From Bordetella parapertussis (GTDB lineage Bacteria; Pseudomonadota; Gammaproteobacteria; Burkholderiales; Burkholderiaceae_C), in assembly GCA_945888535.1 (NCBI GenBank), contig CAMDAN010000061.1:1-14857 (forward strand): DNA of 14,857 nt. Direction: 5' to 3'. Position numbers and translations under genes: made by a program. This document shows positions 1 through 7,198 of this stretch, one piece after another; the stretch's first letter is position 1, and each line of letters starts with the position of its first letter. The notes under the pieces are model-generated. The model ran no database searches, was not told the DNA's origin, and saw nothing but the letters and a program-made list of their open reading frames with translations.

Positions 1-1
1 G

Positions 2-448
2 GACAGCGATGGCTATTTCCGGATTACCGACCGGATGAAAGACATCATCATCACCGCAGGCGGAAAAAATATCACCCCCAGCGAACTTGAAAATGACTTG
101 AAGTTTTCACCTTACATTACCGACGCCGTGGTCATTGGCGACAAGCGGCCTTACCTTACCGTCATCGTGATGATTGACCATGAAAACGTAGAGAAATTTG
201 CCCAAGACCAAGACGTTCCTTTCAGCAACTACGCCAGCTTGACCAAGGCCCCCGAAATTCAAGCCTTGATTCAAGGGGAACTTGAGCGAGTGAATAAAAA
301 ATTCGCCCGGGTTGAGCAAATTAAGAAATTCTTCCTGCTGGAAAACCAACTCACTGCGGAAGACGAAGAACTCACCCCCACCATGAAGCTCAAACGCAAA
401 TTGGTCGAGAAAAAATATGCACCTCAAATCGAGGCCATGTACCTTTAA
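2..448 (+). CDS. AMP-dependent acyl-CoA synthetase/ligase, C-terminal part (5' end outside window)
   Basis: This is the C-terminal part of an adenylate-forming enzyme that activates a carboxylic acid (probably a fatty or aromatic acid) with ATP and loads it on CoA. The open frame runs in from base 2. Its first residues, DGYFRITDRMKD followed by ITAGGKNI, form the A8 hinge motif of ANL-superfamily enzymes. The end, TPTMKLKRK, carries the A10-type lysine region in the form usual for long-chain acyl-CoA synthetases. The internal ATG at 35 lies inside the A8 motif and is not a true start. The stop at 446-448 is 47 nt before the next start, with no terminator between, so it probably shares a transcript with the two binding-protein genes. 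Acyl-CoA ligases are often found in LivFGHMK-type transporter clusters of betaproteobacteria, so the upstream genes may be the permeases and ATPases (inference). The exact acid substrate cannot be read from this fragment. Confidence 0.92.
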   Translation, partial: DSDGYFRITDRMKDIIITAGGKNITPSELENDLKFSPYITDAVVIGDKRPYLTVIVMIDHENVEKFAQDQDVPFSNYASLTKAPEIQALIQGELERVNKKFARVEQIKKFFLLENQLTAEDEELTPTMKLKRKLVEKKYAPQIEAMYL

Positions 449-495
449 TCTACAACGACAACCCCTTTTTACCCACCCTTCGATTGGAAAAAACC

Positions 496-1671
496 ATGCA
501 GCAAAGACTCTGGAACCCTAAAACCCTCTCTACCCTCCTATTAAGCCTCTTTGCCTCGCTCTCAGTGCAAGCAGTTGTGCAACAAGGCATTAACAAAACC
601 GAGATCGTCGTTGGTACGATTCAAGACTTGTCCGGACCGCTCGCGGGCTACGGCAAACAAGCGCGTAATGGCATGCAACTGCGCATTGAAGAACTCAATG
701 AGCAAGGCGGCGTTCATGGCCGACGCATTAAATTGCTGGTTGAAGACTCGGGCTACGATCCGAAAAAAGCTGTTCTTGCAGCCCAAAAACTAGTCAACCA
801 AGATAAGATTTTTATCATGGCCGGCCATTTAGGTACCGCCCAAAACAATGCGGCCATGCCCATTCAGTTTGAAAAAAATGTCATCAACTTCATGCCGCTG
901 ACTGCAGCTCGGGAAATGTATGACGAACCTAACAAACTGAAATACGCGCTCTTGAGTTCTTACTACGATCAGATGCGTATTACCTTGCCCAAGATGGTCA
1001 AGGACAAAAATGCGAAAAAAGTCTGCATCATTTACCAAGACGATGAATTTGGTCTCGAAGTTTTGCGAGGTGTAGAAGCAGGCCTGAAGACAGTGTCTAT
1101 GGATCTCACAGAAAAAACATCATTCAAACGCGGCTCTACCGATTTTTCTAGCCAAGTGGCAAAAATGAAAGCCTCCGCCTGTGACCTCGTCGTGCTCGGA
1201 ACCATCATTCGTGAAACCATTGGTACCGTGGCTGAGTCACGTAAAACGGGCTTTAACCCTGTGTTTTTTGCATCCGTGGCCGCTTACACCGACTTGATCC
1301 ATAAATTGGGCGGCAAGGCGATGGACGGAATTTACGCCACTATGGCTGTGCAAAACCCTTACACCGACGAAGCGTCGCAGCCGATTCGTTTTTGGGCTAA
1401 CAAATACAAAACCAAATTCAGCGAAGACCCAACCGTCTTTTCTGCCTATGGCTACATCATGATCGATGTCTTCATCCAAGCAGCGCAAAAAGCTGGTACG
1501 AACCTCACGACCGAGAGCTTTACCAAAGCCATGAATAGCTTGACCGTTCCAAGCGATATTTTTGGCACCCCGAAACTGACTTTCACCAACACCCAGCGCT
1601 TGGGCAGTGAATACTCCCGACTGTCGCAAATTCAGGACGGTAAGTGGAAACCCGTGGCTGACGGTAAATAA
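496..1671 (+). CDS. LivK-type ABC transporter substrate-binding protein, copy 1
   Basis: A periplasmic solute-binding protein of the branched-chain amino acid (Peripla_BP_6, LivK-like) family, 391 aa. I chose the ATG at 496 over the in-frame TTG at 484: it gives a clean Sec signal peptide (hydrophobic TLLLSLFASLSVQA, cleavage probably after VQA) and leaves a weak GGA ribosome site 7 nt upstream. Family hallmarks are IQDLSGPLAGYGKQARNGM near the mature N-terminus, then EDSGYDPKKA and the QDKIF / GHLGTAQN segment of lobe 1. The mature protein has only two cysteines (KVCIIY and ACDLVV), both kept in copy 2; a disulfide is possible. It aligns with the next gene without gaps over roughly 360 residues. 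No permease or ATPase gene for it lies in this window. The ligand is unknown: the acyl-CoA ligase next door suggests an organic, fatty or aromatic acid, but an amino acid is equally possible. Confidence 0.93.
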   Translation: MQQRLWNPKTLSTLLLSLFASLSVQAVVQQGINKTEIVVGTIQDLSGPLAGYGKQARNGMQLRIEELNEQGGVHGRRIKLLVEDSGYDPKKAVLAAQKLVNQDKIFIMAGHLGTAQNNAAMPIQFEKNVINFMPLTAAREMYDEPNKLKYALLSSYYDQMRITLPKMVKDKNAKKVCIIYQDDEFGLEVLRGVEAGLKTVSMDLTEKTSFKRGSTDFSSQVAKMKASACDLVVLGTIIRETIGTVAESRKTGFNPVFFASVAAYTDLIHKLGGKAMDGIYATMAVQNPYTDEASQPIRFWANKYKTKFSEDPTVFSAYGYIMIDVFIQAAQKAGTNLTTESFTKAMNSLTVPSDIFGTPKLTFTNTQRLGSEYSRLSQIQDGKWKPVADGK

Positions 1672-1685
1672 GTATTGGCGTTTAC

Positions 1686-1706
1686 CCGGGTATCCAAAGC
1701 ACCCGG
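1686..1706 (+). other. Small hairpin between the two binding-protein genes
   Basis: CCGGGT at 1686-1691 pairs perfectly with ACCCGG at 1701-1706 across a 9-nt loop. No T-run follows, so it is not an intrinsic terminator. It lies in the 71-nt gap between two paralogous cistrons and could be an RNA-processing or stability element, or chance. Confidence 0.35.
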
Positions 1707-1731
1707 AGCAACGGATAATTTTCGAATCACT

Positions 1732-1736
1732 AGGAG
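1732..1736 (+). promoter_or_regulatory. Strong ribosome binding site of copy 2
   Basis: AGGAG lies 6 nt before the ATG at 1743 and fixes the start of the second binding protein. It is much stronger than the weak GGA site in front of copy 1, so copy 2 may be made in larger amounts (inference). Confidence 0.8.
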
Positions 1737-1742
1737 ACTTTC

Positions 1743-2924
1743 ATGACTTTTAAGCTTTCTTTCGCAACCATCGCCTTAGCCGCATTGGCACTGACGGGCA
1801 CCCAAGCCATCGCCCAGCAAGGCGTATCCAAAGATGAGATCACGCTCGGTTCCATCCAAGACTTATCCGGCCCATTAGCGGGTTTTGGTAAGCAAGCCCG
1901 CCTGGGGATGATGCTGGCGGTTGACGAGATCAATGAAACCGGAGGAATCAACGGCCGCAAGATCAAACTATTGGTTGAAGACTCTGGCTACGATCCTAAA
2001 AAAGCGGTGTTGGCAGCACAGAAGCTGGTAAACCAAGACAAGATTTTCATGATGATGGGCCATCTCGGAACTGCGCAGAATTTAGCCGCAATGCCCGTTC
2101 AGTTCGAAAAGAACGTGATCAACTTCTTCCCGATCACCGCAGCTCGCGAAATGTACGAGCCCTTCCACAAGCTCAAATACTCTTTTGCTGCTACTTACTT
2201 TGATCAAGTGCGCATCGCGTTGCCCAATATGATCAAAGAAAAAGGCGCTAAGAAAATCTGCACGATTTACCAAGACGATGATTTCGGTCTAGAAGTCCTC
2301 AAGGGTGGAGAAGCAGCGCTCAAGACCTTGAATATGGATTTCACAGAACGCACTTCCTACAAACGGGGCGCGACAGACTTCTCTTCTCAAGTGTCAAAAA
2401 TGCAATCGAGCGGTTGCGATTTAGTGGTCTTGGGGACCATCATTCGTGAAACCATCGGAACCATCGGTACCGCACGCAAACTGGGCTTTAACCCCACATT
2501 CTTGGGTACTAGCGCTGCCTATACCGACCTGATTCACAAAATCGGCGGCAAAGCTATGGATGGTTTGTATGCCACGATGACGGTCCAAAACCCCTATACC
2601 GAAGAGACTAGCCAGCCGATTCGTTTCTGGGCTAACAAGTACAAAACCAAGTTCAACGAAGACCCAACCGTCTTCTCGGTCTATGGCTACACCATCATCA
2701 ATACTTTCACCAATGCGGCGAACAAGGCAGGCAAAAACCTGACCACGGATAGCTTCATCAAAGTGATGGACACCATGACCATCGAACCCGATATTTTTGG
2801 TTCTGCTAAAGCAACTTTTACTAAGACCAAGCGTTTGGGTAGCGATGCGTCTCGGCTCTCGCAAATCCAAAATGGACAGTGGAAACCCATCTCGGGCTAC
2901 ATCAGCGGCAGCGCTGTTAAATAA
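1743..2924 (+). CDS. LivK-type ABC transporter substrate-binding protein, copy 2
   Basis: A second periplasmic solute-binding protein of the LivK / Peripla_BP_6 family, 393 aa, 71 bp behind its paralogue. The start is fixed by the AGGAG site. The signal peptide is typical Sec: KLSFATIALAALALTGTQAIA, cleavage probably after AIA before QQG. Long blocks match copy 1 exactly, including the EDSGYDPKKA region, the CDLVVLGTIIRETIGT stretch and QPIRFWANKYKTKF. The two lone cysteines (KICTIY, GCDLVV) are also kept. Differences cluster in places such as FFPITAAREMYEP versus FMPLTAAREMYDE, IGTARKLGFNPTFLGTS versus VAESRKTGFNPVFFASV, and the C-terminal tail (GYISGSAVK is extra here). This suggests an old tandem duplication with possible change of ligand range. 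A strong terminator follows 16 nt after the stop, so the transcript probably ends here. The ligand is unknown. Confidence 0.94.
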   Translation: MTFKLSFATIALAALALTGTQAIAQQGVSKDEITLGSIQDLSGPLAGFGKQARLGMMLAVDEINETGGINGRKIKLLVEDSGYDPKKAVLAAQKLVNQDKIFMMMGHLGTAQNLAAMPVQFEKNVINFFPITAAREMYEPFHKLKYSFAATYFDQVRIALPNMIKEKGAKKICTIYQDDDFGLEVLKGGEAALKTLNMDFTERTSYKRGATDFSSQVSKMQSSGCDLVVLGTIIRETIGTIGTARKLGFNPTFLGTSAAYTDLIHKIGGKAMDGLYATMTVQNPYTEETSQPIRFWANKYKTKFNEDPTVFSVYGYTIINTFTNAANKAGKNLTTDSFIKVMDTMTIEPDIFGSAKATFTKTKRLGSDASRLSQIQNGQWKPISGYISGSAVK

Positions 2925-2939
2925 GCCGACAAGCCCTTT

Positions 2940-2973
2940 AAAAAGCCGTTCAGCGATGCTGAACGGCTTTTTT
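2940..2973 (+). terminator. Rho-independent terminator after the binding-protein operon
   Basis: A perfect 12-bp stem (AAGCCGTTCAGC at 2943-2954 with GCTGAACGGCTT at 2958-2969), a 3-nt GAT loop and six Ts (2968-2973) just after the G+C-rich stem. The run of As at 2940-2944 would also give a T-run on the minus strand. The element separates the transport operon from spoT. Confidence 0.95.
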
Positions 2974-3030
2974 CATGGGGTTTTTAATCCTAATTGCGCA
3001 TCTGGGGCGCAGGGACGCTACATTTAAGCG

Positions 3031-5280
3031 ATGGGAAACTCACTTCCACCTTTTTCAAAACCTGCTTCCAAAACGAATGCGGCGGCGGCGGGCTTTGCGG
3101 GGCTGACTGCCAAGCTCGACTACCTCAGCGCCAGCGAAGTTGCGCAAGTGCGTCTGGCCTACCGTTTTTCAGATGAGGCCCACTTAGGTCAACTGCGCAG
3201 CAGCGGTGAGCCCTACATCACCCACCCAATTGCCGTTGCGGCCCAGTGTGCAGAATGGAAACTTGACGCACAGGCCTTGATGGCGGCTTTGTTACACGAT
3301 GCGATAGAAGACTGCGGCATCAGCAAAGCGGAAATTATTGAGCGTTTTGGTTCCCCCGTGGCTGAAATGGTAGACGGACTGACCAAACTCGACAAATTGC
3401 ACTTCACCACCCGGGAAGAAAACCAAGCCGAGTCATTCCGAAAAATGCTTTTGGCGATGGCCCGCGACGTTCGCATCATCCTCATCAAATTGGCAGACCG
3501 CTCCCACAATATGCGCACTATGGGCGACATGCCACGCGCCAAGTGGGGCCGCATTGCCCAAGAAACGCTCGATATTTATGCGCCGATTGCGCACCGCTTG
3601 GGCCTCAATCAAACCTACCGCGAGCTTCAAGATTTGGCTTTTCAGCACTTGCTCCCGTGGCGTTACAGCATCCTCTCCAAAGCCGTTACCAAAGCGCGTA
3701 GCCGCCGCCGCGATTTATTGCAAAAAGTTCAGAAAGAACTGGAGGGTACGTTTGCAGCCGCCGCGATACCCGTGCGGATCGCTGGCCGCGAAAAATCGCT
3801 GTATTCGATTTACCGCAAGATGAGTGACAAGCATTTGAGCTTTGCCCAAGTGACAGACATTTATGGCTTCAGGGTCTTGGTTCCAAGTACCACCGATTGC
3901 TATACCGCTTTAGGCATCTTGCACCAGTTGTACAAGCCAGTTCCGGGAAAATTCAAAGACCATATCGCCATCGCCAAAGTCAACGGCTACCAGTCTTTAC
4001 ACACCACCTTGGTTGGCCCCTCGGGTATCAGTGTGGAGTTTCAGATGCGCACGGAAGCCATGCATTTGGTGGCCGAATCGGGGGTTGCTGCGCACTGGCT
4101 GTACAAGGTTAACAACCCCCAAGACACCGCGCACGACCGTTTAGGAACCCAGTGGCTGCAATCACTGCTTGATATCCAAGACGAAACCCGCGATGCCGCT
4201 GAATTTTGGGACCATGTGAAGGTCGATTTATTTCCCGACGCGGTCTATGTTTTTACCCCCAAGAGCCAAATCATGGCGATGCCACGGGGGGCGACTGTCG
4301 TTGATTTTGCCTACGCTATTCACACCAATGTGGGCGACCGAACTGTGGCTGCTCGAATTAATGGCGAACAAGTTCCCTTGCGCACCGAGTTAAAAAACGG
4401 TGACGTTGTGGACGTGGTCACTGCGTCGGTCTCCGCTCCGAATCCGGCTTGGTTGAGTTTTGTCCGCACGGGTCGGGCGCGATCCAAAATTCGCCACCAC
4501 CTCAAGTCCATGGAACACACCGAGTCCGAGGCCCTGGGCCAAAAACTCTTATCCCAAGCACTGCGGGCTGAAGGCATTGAGCATTTCCCGCAAGGACCGG
4601 AGTACAACCCCATTTGGGACAAACTGCTTAGATTTACTGGGAGCAAAACGCGCCAAGAATTACTGACTGATATTGGTCTGGGCAAACGCATTTCTAACAT
4701 CGTTGCCAAGCGATTGGTGCTTTTATTAGCAGATATGGGCCAGCGCCCCGACGCGGTATTACTCACACAACAGCGATTTTCTGCGTCCGATGCGCACGGC
4801 ATGGGGACCATCACCTTAGACGGAAGTGAAAATGCGTCGGTCAAATTTGCCACCTGCTGTCGCCCTATTCCTGGTGACGAGGTGGTGGGCTACTTGGGGC
4901 GTGGCGAAGGGCTTGCCGTTCATGCGACCCACTGCGCGATTGCTAAAAAACTCCTGCACAAAGACCGCGAACGGTTTATGGGCGTGGAGTGGTCCGACGA
5001 ACCCACCCGGCAATTTGAGGTGGATCTCACCGTCACTGTCAACAATGCCCGAGGCACCATGGCCAAAGTAGCCTCGGTACTCGCCGCGGCGGAGGCCGAT
5101 ATTGTTCACATTCACAGCGGCGAAGACGGCGCACAAGAAACCAAAGATTTTTATTTTGTGATTTCGGTGCGCGACCGCACCCACTTAGATATGGTCTTAG
5201 CCAAGCTGCGCCGCACTGCGGTCGTGATCCGCGCTGACCGCAGCAAAAATTCAGTCACTCACCCTATTACTTCGCCTTGA
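3031..5280 (+). CDS. spoT: Bifunctional (p)ppGpp synthetase / hydrolase (SpoT/Rel)
   Basis: A long RelA/SpoT homologue (749 aa, normal length) that makes and degrades the alarmone (p)ppGpp. Domain order: HD hydrolase with an intact metal site (H65 in YITHP, H89-D90 and E93-D94 in HDAIED, D156 in KLADRSHN), so hydrolysis should be active. The synthetase follows, with GREKSLYSIYRKM (about 252-264), D276 in DIYGFR, NGYQSLHT (about 318) and E336 in VEFQMRT. Next come TGS (about 399-460), a cysteine-containing region with CCRPIPGDE from C609, and C-terminal ACT (about 660-740). The loop that separates bifunctional (RxKD) from synthetase-only (ExDD) enzymes reads KFKD (307-310): the RxKD class with Arg replaced by Lys. 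The ATG at 3031 has no clear ribosome site (AGGGA is 15 nt away), and I saw no convincing promoter in the 57 nt after the terminator. gmk and rpoZ, its partners in E. coli, are not upstream. Confidence 0.96.
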   Translation: MGNSLPPFSKPASKTNAAAAGFAGLTAKLDYLSASEVAQVRLAYRFSDEAHLGQLRSSGEPYITHPIAVAAQCAEWKLDAQALMAALLHDAIEDCGISKAEIIERFGSPVAEMVDGLTKLDKLHFTTREENQAESFRKMLLAMARDVRIILIKLADRSHNMRTMGDMPRAKWGRIAQETLDIYAPIAHRLGLNQTYRELQDLAFQHLLPWRYSILSKAVTKARSRRRDLLQKVQKELEGTFAAAAIPVRIAGREKSLYSIYRKMSDKHLSFAQVTDIYGFRVLVPSTTDCYTALGILHQLYKPVPGKFKDHIAIAKVNGYQSLHTTLVGPSGISVEFQMRTEAMHLVAESGVAAHWLYKVNNPQDTAHDRLGTQWLQSLLDIQDETRDAAEFWDHVKVDLFPDAVYVFTPKSQIMAMPRGATVVDFAYAIHTNVGDRTVAARINGEQVPLRTELKNGDVVDVVTASVSAPNPAWLSFVRTGRARSKIRHHLKSMEHTESEALGQKLLSQALRAEGIEHFPQGPEYNPIWDKLLRFTGSKTRQELLTDIGLGKRISNIVAKRLVLLLADMGQRPDAVLLTQQRFSASDAHGMGTITLDGSENASVKFATCCRPIPGDEVVGYLGRGEGLAVHATHCAIAKKLLHKDRERFMGVEWSDEPTRQFEVDLTVTVNNARGTMAKVASVLAAAEADIVHIHSGEDGAQETKDFYFVISVRDRTHLDMVLAKLRRTAVVIRADRSKNSVTHPITSP

Positions 5281-5842
5281 TAGTGGCCTTGGGCTGCGGG
5301 TAGCGCACCTTGATCACTTCAATCGCAGCGACGCGCTCTGGCATCACCAGCTTTAACTCATCGCCTTCTCGGGCCTTTAGCAAGGTTCTAGCAATCGGAG
5401 ACACCCAACTGACCTCACCCAAAGCGCTGTTGGCTTCATCGATGCCTGTAATGGTGACGGTACGCTCGGCCCCCACGTCATCGACATAAGTCACGGTCGC
5501 ACCAAAAAATATTTGGTCATTGCCAAAGTGGACACTGGGCTCGGTGATCTCGGCAATTTCTAATCGTTGGGTTAGAAAACGAATACGGCGGTCAATTTCT
5601 CGCAGCCGTTTTTTTCCATACAAGTAGTCGCCATTTTCTGATCGGTCGCCGTTGCTGGCAGCCCAGTGAACAATCTCCACCACCTTGGGCCGCTCCTCAT
5701 CCATGAGGGTCAGAAGCTCAGCGCGTAAAGCGGCATAACCTTGCGGCGTGATGTAATTTTTACCGCCTGGGGCAATCGCTGGCAACTGCAACTCGTCGTC
5801 GCCGTTGTCCTCGTCGCTCTCTTTGGTGAATGCTTTGCTCAT
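5267..5842 (-). CDS. greB: Transcription elongation factor GreB
   Basis: GreB rescues backtracked RNA polymerase by stimulating cleavage of the transcript 3' end through the secondary channel. The 191-aa protein has the N-terminal coiled coil (YITPQGYAALRAEL to about IRFLTQRLEIAEI) with the conserved acidic tip AASNGDRSENGDY. The KKRLREIDRRIRFLTQRLE segment that follows is typical of GreB rather than GreA. The C-terminal FKBP-like domain includes WVSPIARTLLKAREGDE. Compared with E. coli GreB (158 aa) it has an acidic N-terminal extension (ESDEDNGDDELQ) and a basic tail. I chose the ATG at 5842; a TTG directly before it (5845) is in frame. It starts 6 nt after the stop of the upstream M16 gene on the same strand, so it is probably co-transcribed with the peptidase pair. 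Its 3' end overlaps the 3' end of spoT by 14 bp on the opposite strand. Confidence 0.96.
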   Translation of the reverse strand: MSKAFTKESDEDNGDDELQLPAIAPGGKNYITPQGYAALRAELLTLMDEERPKVVEIVHWAASNGDRSENGDYLYGKKRLREIDRRIRFLTQRLEIAEITEPSVHFGNDQIFFGATVTYVDDVGAERTVTITGIDEANSALGEVSWVSPIARTLLKAREGDELKLVMPERVAAIEVIKVRYPQPKATIKAK

Positions 5843-5848
5843 CAATCT

Positions 5849-7186
5849 TTACTGAGCGCCCAGCACCACAGTGACCATCTTTTTCGGCTGCAAGGTTCGC
5901 CCTAAGGCAGCGCGAATCTCATCGAGCGTGACAGCCTCCAACTGCGCCGTCCAACGGTCTAAATAATCCAAGGGCAAATCGTTCCAAGCGATATTGGCGA
6001 CGTTATCCAACACCTTGCGGTTGCTATCGATACGCAATGCAAAACCGCCGATCAAATTATTTTTTGCCGCTTGGAGTTCGGCAAGCGTTGGGCCGTCGGC
6101 AACAAAACGCTGCAACACCTCGCGCACCAAATCGATGGCCTGTTGCGCTTGGTCGGGTCGGGTTTGCAAACTGATGGTGAAAGCACCCGCATGCAGAGCT
6201 GGTGAAAACCCGCTCGAGACGCCGTAGGTCAGGCCGCGTTTCTCGCGCACCTCTTCGGTTAAACGCGAAGAGAATCCGCCGCCGCCCAAAATATGGTTTG
6301 CCACCAACAAGGCAAAAAAGTCAGGCGACTTGCGGGTGATCCCAGGCTGGCCGATCAAGACATGCGCTTGCGCTGAATCAAAGACGATTCGCTTTTCTAC
6401 GCCAGCAACTAAAGCTTTTACCTCGGCAATGGCGGTCTGCGGTTGACACGTTTGCGGGCGAATTCTTGACAGCAAGGTGGTCACCAAGGCATCGGCCTGC
6501 GTACGGTTGACTGCGCCCACGATACTCACTCGCGCATCACAAGCGCGAACGGCTTGGGCGTGAAGCGCCTGCATGTCGGCGCTTTGAATCGCGTTGAGAT
6601 GGTCTGCGGTTTGAATCCGTCCGTAGGGATGGCCTCCATAAACCGCAGGGGCAAAGGCGTTCCACGCCAAGGTCGCAGGCCGGGTCTGGGCTTCTTTGAG
6701 GCTAGCCAACATCTTCGGTCGATCGCGCAACCATAATTTTTCAGGGAACGCAGGCTCGCCTATTTGGCGCGCTGCCAAGAGCGCTGCCGGCCCCAATACA
6801 TCGGGATAACTCAAGCTACGCAAGCTAAAGCTCAGGCGGTCGCTGCTGGCGCTTGCGCTCATTGATGCGCCCAAATCTGCCCATGCGCTGCTTAGTGCGT
6901 TTTCGTCGAGGGCTGGAAGCACCGCAAAGGCTTTGACACCATCGCTTGTTGCTGAAGCCATGGTCTGGGCCAGGCCGGTTTTGTCCTTCGGAATACGGCG
7001 TTCTCCCGCATCAAAGTCGATTTGGACATCGACCATGGGAATCCCCGGACTGTCAACCCAATACACCTTGGCGCCGGACACATGCGTCCATTGGGTGATC
7101 GCAATCCCTGCACGGGCCTGCGCAGAAAACAACAAAGCACAAGCCACCCAGACCCATGAACGCGGTGTCATGCACACATATTTCAT
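5849..7186 (-). CDS. M16 family peptidase-like protein lacking the zinc site (partner subunit)
   Basis: A 445-aa periplasmic protein of the insulinase/pitrilysin (M16B) family without catalytic residues. The signal peptide is WVWVACALLFSAQARA, cleavage probably after ARA. The N-terminal domain has the usual fold order (VYWVDSPGIPMVDVQIDFDAG) but reads TGLAQTMASATSDG where an active enzyme has HxxEH, so it cannot bind zinc there. The C-terminal domain keeps LGGGGFSSRLTEEVREKRGLTYGV, the Arg/Tyr substrate-positioning motif of the non-catalytic half. This matches the known split M16 enzymes, in which one subunit has the zinc site and the other the R/Y motif. The start at 7186 is supported by GAGG 8 nt upstream, overlapping the TGA of the preceding gene. 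An ATG five codons further in is also possible. It lies between the active subunit gene and greB. Confidence 0.93.
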   Translation of the reverse strand: MKYVCMTPRSWVWVACALLFSAQARAGIAITQWTHVSGAKVYWVDSPGIPMVDVQIDFDAGERRIPKDKTGLAQTMASATSDGVKAFAVLPALDENALSSAWADLGASMSASASSDRLSFSLRSLSYPDVLGPAALLAARQIGEPAFPEKLWLRDRPKMLASLKEAQTRPATLAWNAFAPAVYGGHPYGRIQTADHLNAIQSADMQALHAQAVRACDARVSIVGAVNRTQADALVTTLLSRIRPQTCQPQTAIAEVKALVAGVEKRIVFDSAQAHVLIGQPGITRKSPDFFALLVANHILGGGGFSSRLTEEVREKRGLTYGVSSGFSPALHAGAFTISLQTRPDQAQQAIDLVREVLQRFVADGPTLAELQAAKNNLIGGFALRIDSNRKVLDNVANIAWNDLPLDYLDRWTAQLEAVTLDEIRAALGRTLQPKKMVTVVLGAQ

Positions 7187-7194
7187 CGCATTAA

Positions 7195-7198
7195 CCTC
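7195..7198 (-). promoter_or_regulatory. Ribosome site overlapping the upstream stop codon
   Basis: On the minus strand the sequence TGAGG joins the stop codon of the catalytic M16 gene (TGA, 7199-7197) to a GAGG ribosome site, 8 nt before the ATG at 7186. This arrangement suggests translational coupling, and so roughly equal amounts, of the two subunits. Confidence 0.65.

Noticed and set aside
4320..4853. 177-codon minus-strand frame opposite spoT
   Set aside because: Lies within the TGS and following regions of spoT, which are clearly coding on the plus strand; low-complexity Ser-rich product without a family.
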